From positions 3,224,001 to 3,288,000 of the forward strand of contig NZ_CP109430.1 of assembly GCF_036250735.1 (NCBI RefSeq): 64,000 nucleotides of DNA, in the 5' to 3' direction. Origin of the DNA: Streptosporangium sp. NBC_01495. Lineage in GTDB: Bacteria; Actinomycetota; Actinomycetes; Streptosporangiales; Streptosporangiaceae. The notes beneath the pieces were generated by a model. It was not told the origin of the DNA. It saw only the letters and a list, made by a program, of their open reading frames with translations, and ran no database searches. Positions 50,698-61,565 of this stretch are shown one piece after another; the stretch's first letter is position 1; every line of letters begins with the position of its first letter. Both the position numbers and the translations under genes were made by a program.

Positions 50698-50969
50698 GGG
50701 GGCAAGGCTATCCGTCCCGTCCGCGATGGGGGGTGTCGTGGGTGAACGCGTGGTATGGCAGGGGCGCGAACGGGTCCAGGCCCGGGTGTGACCGAGGGTT
50801 TAGGGCGTCCGGCCGTGGTCAGAGGGACTGCTTCGCTGCCCGACGACTATCCGGAGTGCTTCCACATCACGCTGTGACAAGGGATCAGTTGGTCTAACGG
50901 CCCCATATGGTGCCGAGCCAACCATTACGCTCCGGTAGGGCAACATCACTCAGACAGTGGAGACGTTCC

Positions 50970-51740
50970 GTGGCCATCGATCTCGTTACTCGCCGTGAGT
51001 GGGGCGCCCGCCAGCCGCGCGGTTCCTACAGCAAGCTCAGCTCCACCAAGGGAGTGAAGGTCCATTACACGGGTGGCCAGGTCAGCCCGGACATCGTGAA
51101 CGACCATGCCAAGTGCGTCGCGTTGGTGAAGTCCATCCAGAGCCACCACATGGACGGCAACGGCTGGATTGATGTCGGCTATTCCATGCTGGTTTGTCCG
51201 CATCGGAAGGTCTTCGAGGGCCGCGGCCCGCGCAACGTCCCGGCCGCCAACGGCGCCGGGCTCAACAGCGACCACTACGCGGTGCTCGGCCTGGTCGGCT
51301 CCTCGGGGTTCACCAAGCCGACCGACAACGTCCTGCACGGCATCCTCGACGCCATTGAGTACCTCAGGGACAAGGGCGGCGCGGGCAAGGAGATCAAGGG
51401 CCACCGCGACGGCTACTCGACCAGCTGCCCCGGCGAACCTCTGTACGCGTGGGTCAAGCGGGGCGCCCCCCGCCCCGGCGGAGGTCCCGCCGAGCCGCCG
51501 GAGCCGCACCCCTCCTTCCCCGGCCGCACGCTCAAGCAGCCGCCGGTGATGAAGGGCGAGGACGTCCGCACCTGGCAGCGGCAGATGCGCGACCGGGGAT
51601 GGGCGATCGACGTCGACGGCCTGTACGGCCCCGGCTCCGGCGACGTCTGCGGGAAGTTCCAGAAGGAGAAGGGCCTGCCCGTCACCGGTGCCGTCGACCG
51701 CGCCACCTGGGACGCCGCCTGGCAGGAGCCCGTCACCTGA
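50970..51740 (+). CDS. N-acetylmuramoyl-L-alanine amidase with peptidoglycan-binding domain
   Basis: 256 residues from GTG 50970. PGRP/amidase_2 domain (about 1-165): VTRREWGARQPR, KVHYTGGQVSPD (zinc His), NGWIDVGYSMLVCPHRKVFE, and KGHRDGYSTSCPGEPLYAWV (second His and Cys zinc ligands). The C-terminal domain (about 180-256) is PG_binding_1: VRTWQRQMRDRGWAIDVDGLYG. It cleaves the stem peptide from muramic acid. No signal peptide is visible, so export is uncertain: possibly prophage-like or cytosolic. The gap 50698-50969 shows no gene. Confidence 0.9.
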   Translation: MAIDLVTRREWGARQPRGSYSKLSSTKGVKVHYTGGQVSPDIVNDHAKCVALVKSIQSHHMDGNGWIDVGYSMLVCPHRKVFEGRGPRNVPAANGAGLNSDHYAVLGLVGSSGFTKPTDNVLHGILDAIEYLRDKGGAGKEIKGHRDGYSTSCPGEPLYAWVKRGAPRPGGGPAEPPEPHPSFPGRTLKQPPVMKGEDVRTWQRQMRDRGWAIDVDGLYGPGSGDVCGKFQKEKGLPVTGAVDRATWDAAWQEPVT

Positions 51741-51851
51741 CCGCCCTTCCCTCCTCGAACTCCCCCGTCGACCCCCCTATTGACCCCAGTGTTGGTATCC
51801 GTCCGGAACCCGGGGGGAGTTCCCGGCGGGGCGGAGCTTAGGATCCGGTGC

Positions 51852-53696
51852 ATGACCGTGCCGCCTGAGGAGTCTCGATCGGCCGCCGAGTTCCCACCGG
51901 TCACCCGTGACCGGTGGCGGGAGCTGGCGCTCGGGGTGCTGCGCAAGTCCGGGGTCGAGACCGGCTCTCCGGAGGAGGCGCTGGCCTCCACCACCTACGA
52001 CGGCGTGACGATCGCGCCGATCTACGACGCGTCCGACCTGCCCGGCGATCCCGGCCTTCCCGGAGCCGCCCCCTACCTCCGCGGTTCCCGTCCCGAGGGC
52101 GGCTGGGAGGTGCGGCAGCGCCACGAGGTGCCCGATCCCGAGGCGATCCTCGCGGACCTGGAGAACGGCGTGAACTCGCTGTGGCTCGCCCTCGACCCCG
52201 AGGACCTGCCCCGCGCCCTGGAGCGGGTCCACCTCAACCTGATCTCGGTCACGCTCGACGCGGGCAAGCGGACCCGCGAGGCGGCCGAGGTGCTTCTCAC
52301 GCTGGCCGGGGAACGGGGATCCGCGGCGCCCGGCGGGTCCGGGGCCTCCGGGGGGCTCGGCGGGTCCGGGACACTCGGCGGGTCCGGGACGCTCACCGGG
52401 AACCTGGGCGCCGACGTCCTCGCCGACGAGCGGACCGCGATCGAGCTGGCCCGCCGCTGCGTCGGGGACCACCCGGGGCTCAGGGCGGTCGTCGTGGACG
52501 CCACGCCGTACCACGACGCGGGCGGTGGAGACGCGGAGGAGCTCGGCTGCTCCGTCGCCGCCGGGGTCGCCGCGCTGCGGACCCTGACCGGCGCGGGCCT
52601 CGCGATGGAGCAGGCGTTCGGGCAGCTGGAGTTCCGGTACGCCGCCACCGCCGACCAGTTCCTCACCGTCGCCAAGCTCAGGGCCGCCCGCAGGCTCTGG
52701 GCGCGCGTCGCCGAGGTGTGCGGCGTTCCCGGCGTTCCCGGCGTTCCCGGCGTTCCCGGCGCGGCGCAGCGGCAGCACGCGGTGACCAGCTCGGCGATGA
52801 TGACCGCCCGCGACCCGTGGGTGAACATGCTCCGTACCACGCTCGCCTGCTTCGCGGCCGGGGCCGGTGGGGCCGACGCGGTGACCGTGCAGCCCTTCGA
52901 CGCCCGCCTCGGCCTGCCGGACGCCTTCGCCCGCCGCATCGCGCGCAACACCCAGTCGCTGCTGGTGGAGGAGGCCGGTGTGGCCCGGGTGATCGACCCG
53001 GCCGGAGGCTCCTTCTACGTGGAGCGGCTCACCGAGGACCTGGCGGTCAAGGCCTGGGAGTGGTTTCAGGAGATCGAGCGCGCCGGGGGCATGGCCGACG
53101 CCCTCGCCTCCGGGTTCGTCGCGGGACGGCTCGCCGCCACCTGGGAGCGGCACTCGGAGGGGATCGCCAGGCGCCGCGACCCGATCACCGGCGTCAGCGA
53201 GTTCCCCGACCTGGCCGAGAGGCCGCTCAGCAGGCGGGCCAGGCCCGCGGGGAGCACCGCGGGGAGCACCGGGGTGCACTACGCGCAGGAGTTCGAGGCG
53301 CTGCGCGACCTGGCCGACGCCCAGGAGACCCGGCCCAGGGTCTTCCTGGCGACCATCGGCCCGGTGGCCTCGCACACCGCCAGGGCGTCGTTCGCGGCCA
53401 ACCTGTTCCAGGCGGGTGGCATCGCCACCGTGACCGGCGGCGCCGTCACGGATCCCGGCGAGATCGCCGCCGCGTTCGCCGCCGGCGGGGCGAGGATCGC
53501 CTGCCTGTGCTCCAGCGACCGGCTGTACGCCGGGCACGCCGAGGCGGTGGCCGCCGCGCTGAGAGGCGCGGGGGCGATAAAGGTGTGGCTGGCGGGGAAG
53601 GGAGACTTCGAGGGCGTGGACGCCAACCTTTACGTGGGATGCGACGCGCTCGCCGTGCTCCGGACGACCTTCGACGACCTGGGGGTGGCTCGATGA
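51852..53696 (+). CDS. mutA: Methylmalonyl-CoA mutase small (beta) subunit
   Basis: 614 residues. The TIM-barrel part shows [58 protein letters not shown] and [20 protein letters not shown], typical of the non-catalytic subunit. The C-terminal cobalamin-type domain lacks the D-x-H-x-x-G motif of the large subunit, as expected. Two low-complexity inserts are present: [20 protein letters not shown] (about residue 160) and [12 protein letters not shown] (about 292). Its TGA overlaps the mutB ATG, so the subunits are coupled. Confidence 0.95.
   Translation: MTVPPEESRSAAEFPPVTRDRWRELALGVLRKSGVETGSPEEALASTTYDGVTIAPIYDASDLPGDPGLPGAAPYLRGSRPEGGWEVRQRHEVPDPEAILADLENGVNSLWLALDPEDLPRALERVHLNLISVTLDAGKRTREAAEVLLTLAGERGSAAPGGSGASGGLGGSGTLGGSGTLTGNLGADVLADERTAIELARRCVGDHPGLRAVVVDATPYHDAGGGDAEELGCSVAAGVAALRTLTGAGLAMEQAFGQLEFRYAATADQFLTVAKLRAARRLWARVAEVCGVPGVPGVPGVPGAAQRQHAVTSSAMMTARDPWVNMLRTTLACFAAGAGGADAVTVQPFDARLGLPDAFARRIARNTQSLLVEEAGVARVIDPAGGSFYVERLTEDLAVKAWEWFQEIERAGGMADALASGFVAGRLAATWERHSEGIARRRDPITGVSEFPDLAERPLSRRARPAGSTAGSTGVHYAQEFEALRDLADAQETRPRVFLATIGPVASHTARASFAANLFQAGGIATVTGGAVTDPGEIAAAFAAGGARIACLCSSDRLYAGHAEAVAAALRGAGAIKVWLAGKGDFEGVDANLYVGCDALAVLRTTFDDLGVAR
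52722..52757 (+). repeat. 9-bp in-frame minisatellite in mutA, four units
   Basis: Four perfect GGCGTTCCC units, encoding Gly-Val-Pro repeats in the small subunit, inserted between two otherwise conserved barrel helices ([10 protein letters not shown] and AVTSSAMM). Confidence 0.9.
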
Positions 53697-55876
53697 TTCC
53701 CGACTTCTCCGACATCGAGCTCGGCACGCGACCGGCGGCTCCCGGCCCCGGCCTGGCGGGCTGGGCGCGATCCGTGCGGGAGGCCACCGGGAGCGATCCC
53801 GGGGACCTGGTGTGGGAGACACCCGAGGGGATCGGCGTCAAGCCGCTCTACACCGCCGCCGACCTGGCCGGGCTCGACTTCCTGGAGACCTACCCCGGTG
53901 CGGCCCCCTACCTGCGCGGCCCGTACCCGACCATGTACGTCAACCAGCCCTGGACCATCCGCCAGTACGCCGGATTCTCCACCGCGGCCGAGTCCAACGC
54001 CTTCTACCGGCGCAACCTGGCCGCCGGGCAGAAGGGCCTTTCCGTCGCCTTCGACCTGGCCACCCACCGGGGCTACGACTCCGACCACCCGCGCGTGGCC
54101 GGGGACGTCGGCATGGCGGGCGTGGCCATCGACTCCATCTACGACATGCGGCAGCTGTTCGACGGGATCCCCCTCGACAGGATGAGCGTGTCGATGACCA
54201 TGAACGGCGCGGTGCTCCCGGTGCTCGCGCTCTACGTCGTGGCCGCCGAGGAGCAGGGGGTGGCCCCCGAGCAGCTCGCAGGGACCATCCAGAACGACAT
54301 CCTCAAGGAGTTCATGGTCCGCAACACCTACATCTACCCGCCGGGCCCCTCGATGCGGATCATCTCCGACATCTTCGCGTACACCAGCGAGAGGATGCCG
54401 AAGTTCAACTCGATCTCGATCTCCGGTTACCACATCCAGGAGGCCGGGGCCACGTGCGACCTGGAGCTCGCCTACACCCTCGCCGACGGGGTGGAGTACC
54501 TGCGGGCGGGGGTCGAGACGGGCCTGGACGTCGACAGGTTCGCGCCGCGCCTGTCGTTCTTCTGGTGCATCGGTATGAACTTCTTCATGGAGGTCGCCAA
54601 GCTGCGGGCGGCACGGCTGCTCTGGGCGCGGCTGGTGGCCGGGTTCGGGGCGAGGAATCCCAAGTCGCTCTCGCTGCGGACCCACTCGCAGACCTCCGGC
54701 TGGTCGCTGACCGCCCAGGACGTCTACAACAACGTCGTCCGCACCTGCGTCGAGGCGATGGCCGCGACCCAGGGCCACACCCAGTCGCTGCACACCAACG
54801 CCCTCGACGAGGCCCTGGCCCTGCCCAGCGACTTCTCCGCGCGGATCGCCCGCAACACCCAGCTGCTGCTGCAGCAGGAGTCGGGCACCTGCCGGGTGAT
54901 CGACCCCTGGGGCGGCTCCTACTACGTCGAGCGGCTCACCCACGAGCTGGCCACCAGGGCCTGGGGTCACATCGAGGAGGTCGAGGCCGCCGGGGGCATG
55001 GCCAGGGCGATCGACCAGGGGCTGCCGAAGCTGCGCATCGAGGAGGCCGCCGCCCGCACCCAGGCGCGCATCGACTCCGGGCGCCAGCCGGTCATCGGCG
55101 TCAACAAGTACCGGCCGGACGCCGACGAGCCCATCGACGTGCTCAAGGTCGACAACACCTCCGTACGCGCCCAGCAGCTCGACAAGCTGCGCCGCCTGCG
55201 CGAGGAACGCGATCCCGGCCGGGTGGAGGAGGCGCTCACGGCCCTCACCAAGGGCGCCGCGGGCGACGGGAACCTCCTCGCGCTGTCGATCGAGGCGGCC
55301 CGTGCGATGGCCACGGTCGGGGAGATCTCCGACGCGCTGGAGCGGGTGTTCGGGCGGCACGCGGCGCAGATCCGTACGATCACCGGGGTCTATCGCGAGG
55401 AGGTGGGATCCGGCGTGGACGGAGTCCGCGCGGCCTGCGCCGAGTTCGAGCGCCTGGAGGGCCGCCGCCCCCGCATCCTGGTGGCGAAGATGGGCCAGGA
55501 CGGCCACGACCGGGGCCAGAAGGTGATCGCCACGGCCTTCGCCGACCTCGGCTTCGACGTGGACGTCGGCCCGCTGTTCCAGACGCCCGACGAGGTCGCC
55601 CGCCAGGCGGTCGAGGCCGACGTGCACGTGATCGGCGTGAACTCGCTGGCCGCCGGGCACCTCACGCTCGTACCCGCCCTCCGCGAGGCGCTGGCCGCGC
55701 TGGGCGCCGACGACATCATGATCGTGGTCGGCGGGGTCATCCCGCCGGGCGACTTCGACGCGCTGCGCGCGGCGGGCGCGAGCGCGATCTTCCCGCCCGG
55801 CACCGTGATCGCCGACGCCGCCCGGGGACTGCTGGCGGACCTGCTCACCCGGCTGGGCCATGACGCGGACGCTTGA
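53693..55876 (+). CDS. mutB: Methylmalonyl-CoA mutase large (alpha) subunit
   Basis: 727 residues, full length. Catalytic barrel: [80 protein letters not shown] and [20 protein letters not shown]. The C-terminal cobalamin domain has [20 protein letters not shown] (D-x-H-x-x-G) and [17 protein letters not shown]. It isomerises methylmalonyl-CoA to succinyl-CoA, linking propionyl-CoA and polyketide extender metabolism to the TCA cycle. Coupled to mutA (ATGA) and overlapping meaB by 17 bp. Confidence 0.97.
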   Translation: MIPDFSDIELGTRPAAPGPGLAGWARSVREATGSDPGDLVWETPEGIGVKPLYTAADLAGLDFLETYPGAAPYLRGPYPTMYVNQPWTIRQYAGFSTAAESNAFYRRNLAAGQKGLSVAFDLATHRGYDSDHPRVAGDVGMAGVAIDSIYDMRQLFDGIPLDRMSVSMTMNGAVLPVLALYVVAAEEQGVAPEQLAGTIQNDILKEFMVRNTYIYPPGPSMRIISDIFAYTSERMPKFNSISISGYHIQEAGATCDLELAYTLADGVEYLRAGVETGLDVDRFAPRLSFFWCIGMNFFMEVAKLRAARLLWARLVAGFGARNPKSLSLRTHSQTSGWSLTAQDVYNNVVRTCVEAMAATQGHTQSLHTNALDEALALPSDFSARIARNTQLLLQQESGTCRVIDPWGGSYYVERLTHELATRAWGHIEEVEAAGGMARAIDQGLPKLRIEEAAARTQARIDSGRQPVIGVNKYRPDADEPIDVLKVDNTSVRAQQLDKLRRLREERDPGRVEEALTALTKGAAGDGNLLALSIEAARAMATVGEISDALERVFGRHAAQIRTITGVYREEVGSGVDGVRAACAEFERLEGRRPRILVAKMGQDGHDRGQKVIATAFADLGFDVDVGPLFQTPDEVARQAVEADVHVIGVNSLAAGHLTLVPALREALAALGADDIMIVVGGVIPPGDFDALRAAGASAIFPPGTVIADAARGLLADLLTRLGHDADA

Positions 55877-56846
55877 CGACTACGTCCAGGGGGTGAAGGA
55901 GGGGTCCAGGGCGTGGATCGCGCGGGCGATCACGCTGGTGGAGTCGTCCAGGGCCGACCACAGGGACCTGGCCCAGCGGCTGCTCGTCGAGCTGACCCCG
56001 CTCGGCGGCGCGGCGCGCAGGGTCGGCATCACCGGCGTGCCCGGTGTAGGCAAGTCCACGTTCATCGACGCGCTCGGCACCCGGCTGACGGGGGAGGGGC
56101 ACCGGGTGGCGGTGCTCGCCGTCGACCCGTCCTCGACGCGTACGGGCGGGAGCATCCTGGGCGACAAGACGCGGATGTCCCGCCTGGCGGTCGATCCGGC
56201 CGCCTTCATCCGCCCCTCGCCCACCTCGGGCACCCTGGGCGGGGTCACCAGGGCGACCCGCGAGGCGATGGTCGTGGTGGAGGCGGCCGGATACGACGTC
56301 GTCCTCGTGGAGACCGTCGGCGTCGGGCAGTCCGAGACCGCCGTGGCCGACATGGTCGACACCTTCCTGCTGCTCACCCTGGCCAGGACGGGCGACCAGC
56401 TCCAGGGCATCAAGAAGGGGGTGCTGGAGCTGGCCGACGTGATCGCGATCAACAAGGCCGACGGCTCCGAGGGCAGCTCCCACGAACTGGACGCGCGCAA
56501 GGCCGCCAGGGAGCTCGCGGGAGCGCTCCGCCTGCTGGGCGCGGAGCGGACGCCCCCGGTGCTCACCTGTAGCGGGCTGACCGGCAGCGGGCTGGACGAG
56601 CTCTGGCGGCAGGTCGTCCGGCACCGCGACGCCCTGGAGGCCTCGGGGGAGCTCGCCGAGCGCCGCCGCCACCAGCAGGTCCGCTGGACCTGGGCCCTGA
56701 TCACCGACAGGCTGCTCACCCGGCTCCGCGAGCACCCCGAGGTCGCGGCGATCGTCGGCGAGGTCGAACGCGAGGTCCAGGAGGGTGCCCTCACCCCGTC
56801 GCTGGCCGCCGACCGCATCCTCGCGGCCTTCACCAAGGGTGGCTGA
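55860..56846 (+). CDS. meaB: MeaB/ArgK-type GTPase chaperone of methylmalonyl-CoA mutase
   Basis: 328 residues. Walker [81 protein letters not shown] (switch region) and [11 protein letters not shown] (NKxD). It protects and reactivates the B12 mutase. The start lies within the last bases of mutB. The 32 bp surrounding its stop are duplicated in tandem immediately downstream. Confidence 0.95.
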   Translation: MTRTLDDYVQGVKEGSRAWIARAITLVESSRADHRDLAQRLLVELTPLGGAARRVGITGVPGVGKSTFIDALGTRLTGEGHRVAVLAVDPSSTRTGGSILGDKTRMSRLAVDPAAFIRPSPTSGTLGGVTRATREAMVVVEAAGYDVVLVETVGVGQSETAVADMVDTFLLLTLARTGDQLQGIKKGVLELADVIAINKADGSEGSSHELDARKAARELAGALRLLGAERTPPVLTCSGLTGSGLDELWRQVVRHRDALEASGELAERRRHQQVRWTWALITDRLLTRLREHPEVAAIVGEVEREVQEGALTPSLAADRILAAFTKGG

Positions 56847-56881
56847 CGGTCCTCGTGGCCTTCACCAGGGGCGGCTGACGG
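56818..56881. repeat. 32-bp tandem duplication at the meaB stop
   Basis: 56818-56849 and 56850-56881 match at 29 of 32 bases; both include CTTCACCA and end GGCTGACGG, so a second out-of-gene copy of the end of meaB, including its stop, sits just past the gene. Confidence 0.85.
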
Positions 56882-57317
56882 ATCCGGGCGCGAGCCCTCC
56901 GTCACTCTGGGTCACTCCAGGTCATCGCACGATTAGCGGCTGATCCGCCATTTAAGCGCTCATGTTAAGCACATGTTAACGAGACTCGTGTCCGGAAGTG
57001 GCAAGATTTATATTCTATACGCGCTTGATCACTTCTATCGGGTCATGTGATACTTCGTGCGAAGATTAACTAATCTTGTGATGTGATGCGCTTTAGCGTG
57101 TAAAACGCAGAATGAGACAGGCGAGGAGGCCCGGAGCGTCCCAGGGGATTGTCGGCCGATCGGTCCTGATCTGTTGGTTGACCAGTCCTGATCCACGCCC
57201 CGGGTGGGAGCGGGACATGTGGGATGTCCCGTTTTCGAACACCGCCGCGCTCACCCGCGCGGGCGGTTGTCTCGTGCTGCGTGAATTCACGTCACACGAG
57301 GTGGGAGACGTTTACCT
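56882..57317 (+). promoter_or_regulatory. Promoter/leader region of the terpene operon
   Basis: 435 bp, AT-rich between 56935 and 57110. A promoter candidate is TTGATC (57025-57030), 17-bp spacer, TGATAC (57048-57053). A 16-bp palindrome, AAGATTA-AC-TAATCTT, lies at 57062-57077, at about the +1 site. CATGTTAA occurs twice near 56962-56981. Further down, GTCCTGATC is repeated (57164 and 57185 areas) and the dyad GGGACAT-N5-ATGTCCC (57212-57230) is followed by the P450 start. A long leader of about 260 nt is implied. No tRNA or riboswitch seen. Confidence 0.55.
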
Positions 57318-58712
57318 ATGTCTATGGACGTGCACGCCCGTCCCGGCCGTCGGGTGAGATCCATTCCGCTGCACCGGGCCCTGCCGAAGCTCCTCCGCGA
57401 ACCGGCGGGCGCGCTCGCCGAGTTCGCGCGGGAGGCGCGGGGAGAGGTCCTCCGACTGGAACTGGGACCCTTCCGTCCATACCTGATCACCCATCCCGAC
57501 CACGTCCAGAAGGTAATGCGTCTCGAATGGACGAAGCACCAGCGCCTGGGGATGTTCTGGCGGCCCCTGGAGCGGCTCTTCGGGCACAGCATCATGAGCG
57601 ACGGCGAACACTGGCAGAACAGCAGGAAGGTCCTGCAGCCCCTGTTCACCGCGCGGTACGTCGCCACGATCGCCGACGAGGTGTCCAGACGCGTCGCCGG
57701 GCGCGTCGAGGAATGGGACGAGTACGTGCGGTCGGGGCGGGACTTCGACGCGGCCACGGAGATGTCCAGGATCCTCAGCTACATCGTCAATCGGGTGCTG
57801 TTCGGGGACAAGCTGAGCCGGGAGGACGGGGAACGCATTATCCCCGCTTTCGAACAGGCGTCCTATTCGCTCGTCTATCGAATTCTCATGCCGTTCATGC
57901 CGTATTTCATGCGGATACCCGGCGACCGGACCTTTCTGAAGGCCGTCCAGTCGATCGACGACGTGGTGTTCCCCGTCGTGAGAAAGGCGATGGCCGAACC
58001 CGACGACAACGTCGACGTCATCTCCGTGCTCTGCCGGTCCGTCGACGAGAACGGTGAGAAGCTCACCGAGAAGCAGATCCGCGACGCGCTGGTCAGCGTG
58101 TACGCCGCGTCGTCGGAGACCACCGCGATGGTCCTCACCTGGCTGTGGCTGCTGCTCGAGCAGCACCCGGACGTGGCGGCCAGGCTCCAGGCGGAGATCG
58201 ACGAGGTGGTCGGCGACGGGCCGGCCGTGCCCGAGGACATTCCCCGCCTCGTCTACACGCGCATGGTCCTGCAGGAGACCCTCCGCCTGTACCCGGCGGG
58301 CTGGTTTCTCCCCCGCAGGGTCGTGGAGGACGCGGAGATCGGCGGCGTACAGATCAAGGCCGGATCGTCGGTGCTGGTCACCCCGTACGCCACGCAGCGG
58401 CTGGGGGAGTTCTGGGAGCGCCCGGACGAGTTCGACCCCGAGCGGTTCGCGCCGGAGAAGTCCGAGGGCGAGGAGCGCAGGCACAGATACTCCTACTTCC
58501 CCTTCGGGGGCGGCCCGCACAGGTGCCTGGGCGAGCCCCTGTTCTACGTCGAGGCGCCGCTCGTGGTCGCGAGCATCCTCAGCCGGTTCCGGATGTCGGT
58601 GCGCACCCCGGGGCCGTTCGACACGGGCTGGGCCGCCTCGCTGCGTCCCCGGCAGAAGGTCGCGCTGGGCGTGTCCTTCAACGGACGTGACCGGAGCGGG
58701 GCCCTGCGATGA
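57318..58712 (+). CDS. Cytochrome P450
   Basis: 464 residues. I-helix YAASSETTAMVLTWLWLLLE (the A/G-x-x-T site), K-helix QETLRLYPAGWFLPRR (E-x-x-R), and heme-binding YFPFGGGPHRCLGEPLFYVE (F-x-x-G-x-x-x-C-x-G). Class I bacterial type, with ferredoxin partner not in the window. It probably oxidises the terpene skeleton made by the next two gene products. The ATG overlap (ATGA) with the class I gene shows tight coupling. Confidence 0.93.
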   Translation: MSMDVHARPGRRVRSIPLHRALPKLLREPAGALAEFAREARGEVLRLELGPFRPYLITHPDHVQKVMRLEWTKHQRLGMFWRPLERLFGHSIMSDGEHWQNSRKVLQPLFTARYVATIADEVSRRVAGRVEEWDEYVRSGRDFDAATEMSRILSYIVNRVLFGDKLSREDGERIIPAFEQASYSLVYRILMPFMPYFMRIPGDRTFLKAVQSIDDVVFPVVRKAMAEPDDNVDVISVLCRSVDENGEKLTEKQIRDALVSVYAASSETTAMVLTWLWLLLEQHPDVAARLQAEIDEVVGDGPAVPEDIPRLVYTRMVLQETLRLYPAGWFLPRRVVEDAEIGGVQIKAGSSVLVTPYATQRLGEFWERPDEFDPERFAPEKSEGEERRHRYSYFPFGGGPHRCLGEPLFYVEAPLVVASILSRFRMSVRTPGPFDTGWAASLRPRQKVALGVSFNGRDRSGALR

Positions 58713-59679
58713 CAATCCAGCCCGATCCCGGCGTCCGGTCCGGTTCGGATGCCCGGTCCGATTCCGACGCCCCGTCCGATCCCGGCCTCCGGTCCGGTTC
58801 GGATGCCCGGCTCGATCCCGGTGTCCGGTCGGACGCCAGGGAGGCCGGGGCGATCTGCGCCCGCGCCGGGCGGTCCCAGCGGGACATGCGCGAGTGGGCG
58901 GAGACCTATCCCGGCCTGTTCTCCGCCAAGCCGTTCGACGCGGCCCTGTACAGCACGCTCTCGCTGGCCATGGCGTTCGGCGGCCCCTGGTTCGGCGCCG
59001 AGCAGTTGCGGATGGCGAACAAGGTCTCCCTCTGGGCGTTCGGCCTGGACTGGCTCGTCGACTACGTCGCGACCTCGCTGCCCGAGGTGGAGGACATCGC
59101 CCGGCGGTGCCTGGACGTGGCCAGCGGGGCCCCGCCGGTCCCCGGTGACGACCTCACCCGCATGCTCGGCGACATCCGCGACGAGCTCGCGGCCTCGCCC
59201 GCGTTCCCCGAGCTCGGGCCGGTCTGGCGCGACGAGCTGGAGCGCATGCTGGGCGGGATGCTCACGGAGTGGCGCTGGAAGACCGACAAGGTCACGCCGA
59301 CCTACGAGGAGTATCTCGGCAACGCCGACAACCTCGGCTTCTCCTACGCGTTCGCCGCCCACTGGATTCATGTCACGGGCCCCGGCGCGGTCGCGGACGT
59401 CGACGCGCTGCGCGAGGCCGGCTGGGCCGTGCAACGGGTGATCCGCCTTCTCAACGACCTGGGCACCTACGAGCGGGACGTCGCCTGGGGAGATCTCAAC
59501 GTCCTGCTGCTCGGCGTGGACCGCGCGGAGGTGGAGCGGCGGATCGCCGGGCTCGCGGCCCGGAGCCGGGAGCTGGTCGCCCCGCTGCGAACCGCCCACC
59601 CGGAGCTGGCGGGCTACATGGAACGGCAGATGGACTTCTGCGCTGGTTTCTACCAGTTCGGTGACTACTGGGGGACGTT

Positions 59680-59683
<4 letters not shown>
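58709..59683 (+). CDS. Class I terpene synthase (diterpene-type), variant motifs
   Basis: 324 residues. The fold reads SLWAFGLDWLVDYVATSLPE: in place of DDxxD there is D-W-L-V-D, and the second metal motif is VIRLLNDLGTYERDVAWGDL, N-D-x-x-T-x-x-x-D instead of N-D-x-x-S-x-x-x-E. Both are close variants of the Mg-binding triads. The first about 45 residues are Ser/Asp/Gly-rich, encoded by a 33-bp direct repeat (58724-58756 and 58778-58810, 32 of 33 bases). It would ionise the diphosphate formed by the class II enzyme next to it. Coupled on both sides by ATGA overlaps. Confidence 0.8.
58724..58810 (+). repeat. 33-bp direct repeat in the N terminus of the class I terpene synthase
   Basis: Copies at 58724-58756 and 58778-58810 differ in one base; a third partial copy begins at 58814. 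In-frame, 54-bp period, encoding a disordered leader only. Confidence 0.85.
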
Positions 59684-61353
<1,670 letters not shown>

Positions 61354-61447
61354 AAATTGACCGTGAATTCAAAACAGGACACAAGGGCGCATCTACTCTA
61401 TCCGCCTTGAGGGTTTTTAGTGACATTGCTAGGGTTCGGCGGGTGTG

Positions 61448-61506
61448 ATGTGGGATGTCCTGCTGATCCCAGCGATGTGGCGACCGTTTGACCTGTTTGA
61501 CCAGTC
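61448..61506 (+). promoter_or_regulatory. Putative operator region upstream of the sensor kinase
   Basis: Contains ATGTGGGATGTCC (61448-61460) and TTGACCAGTC (61497-61506), both also present in the leader of the terpene operon (57217-57229 and 57178-57187, order reversed). GTTTGACC occurs twice here (61486 and 61496 areas). See findings. Confidence 0.45.
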
Positions 61507-61565
61507 TGTGTCAACCGCCACGAAAAATGCCGTCTATTTTCTTTCTGCTTCCCGGGGTGGATACC

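Noticed and set aside
51741-51851. B12 riboswitch before mutAB
   Set aside because: Only 110 bp are present and no conserved B12-box-like word or stem set could be found.
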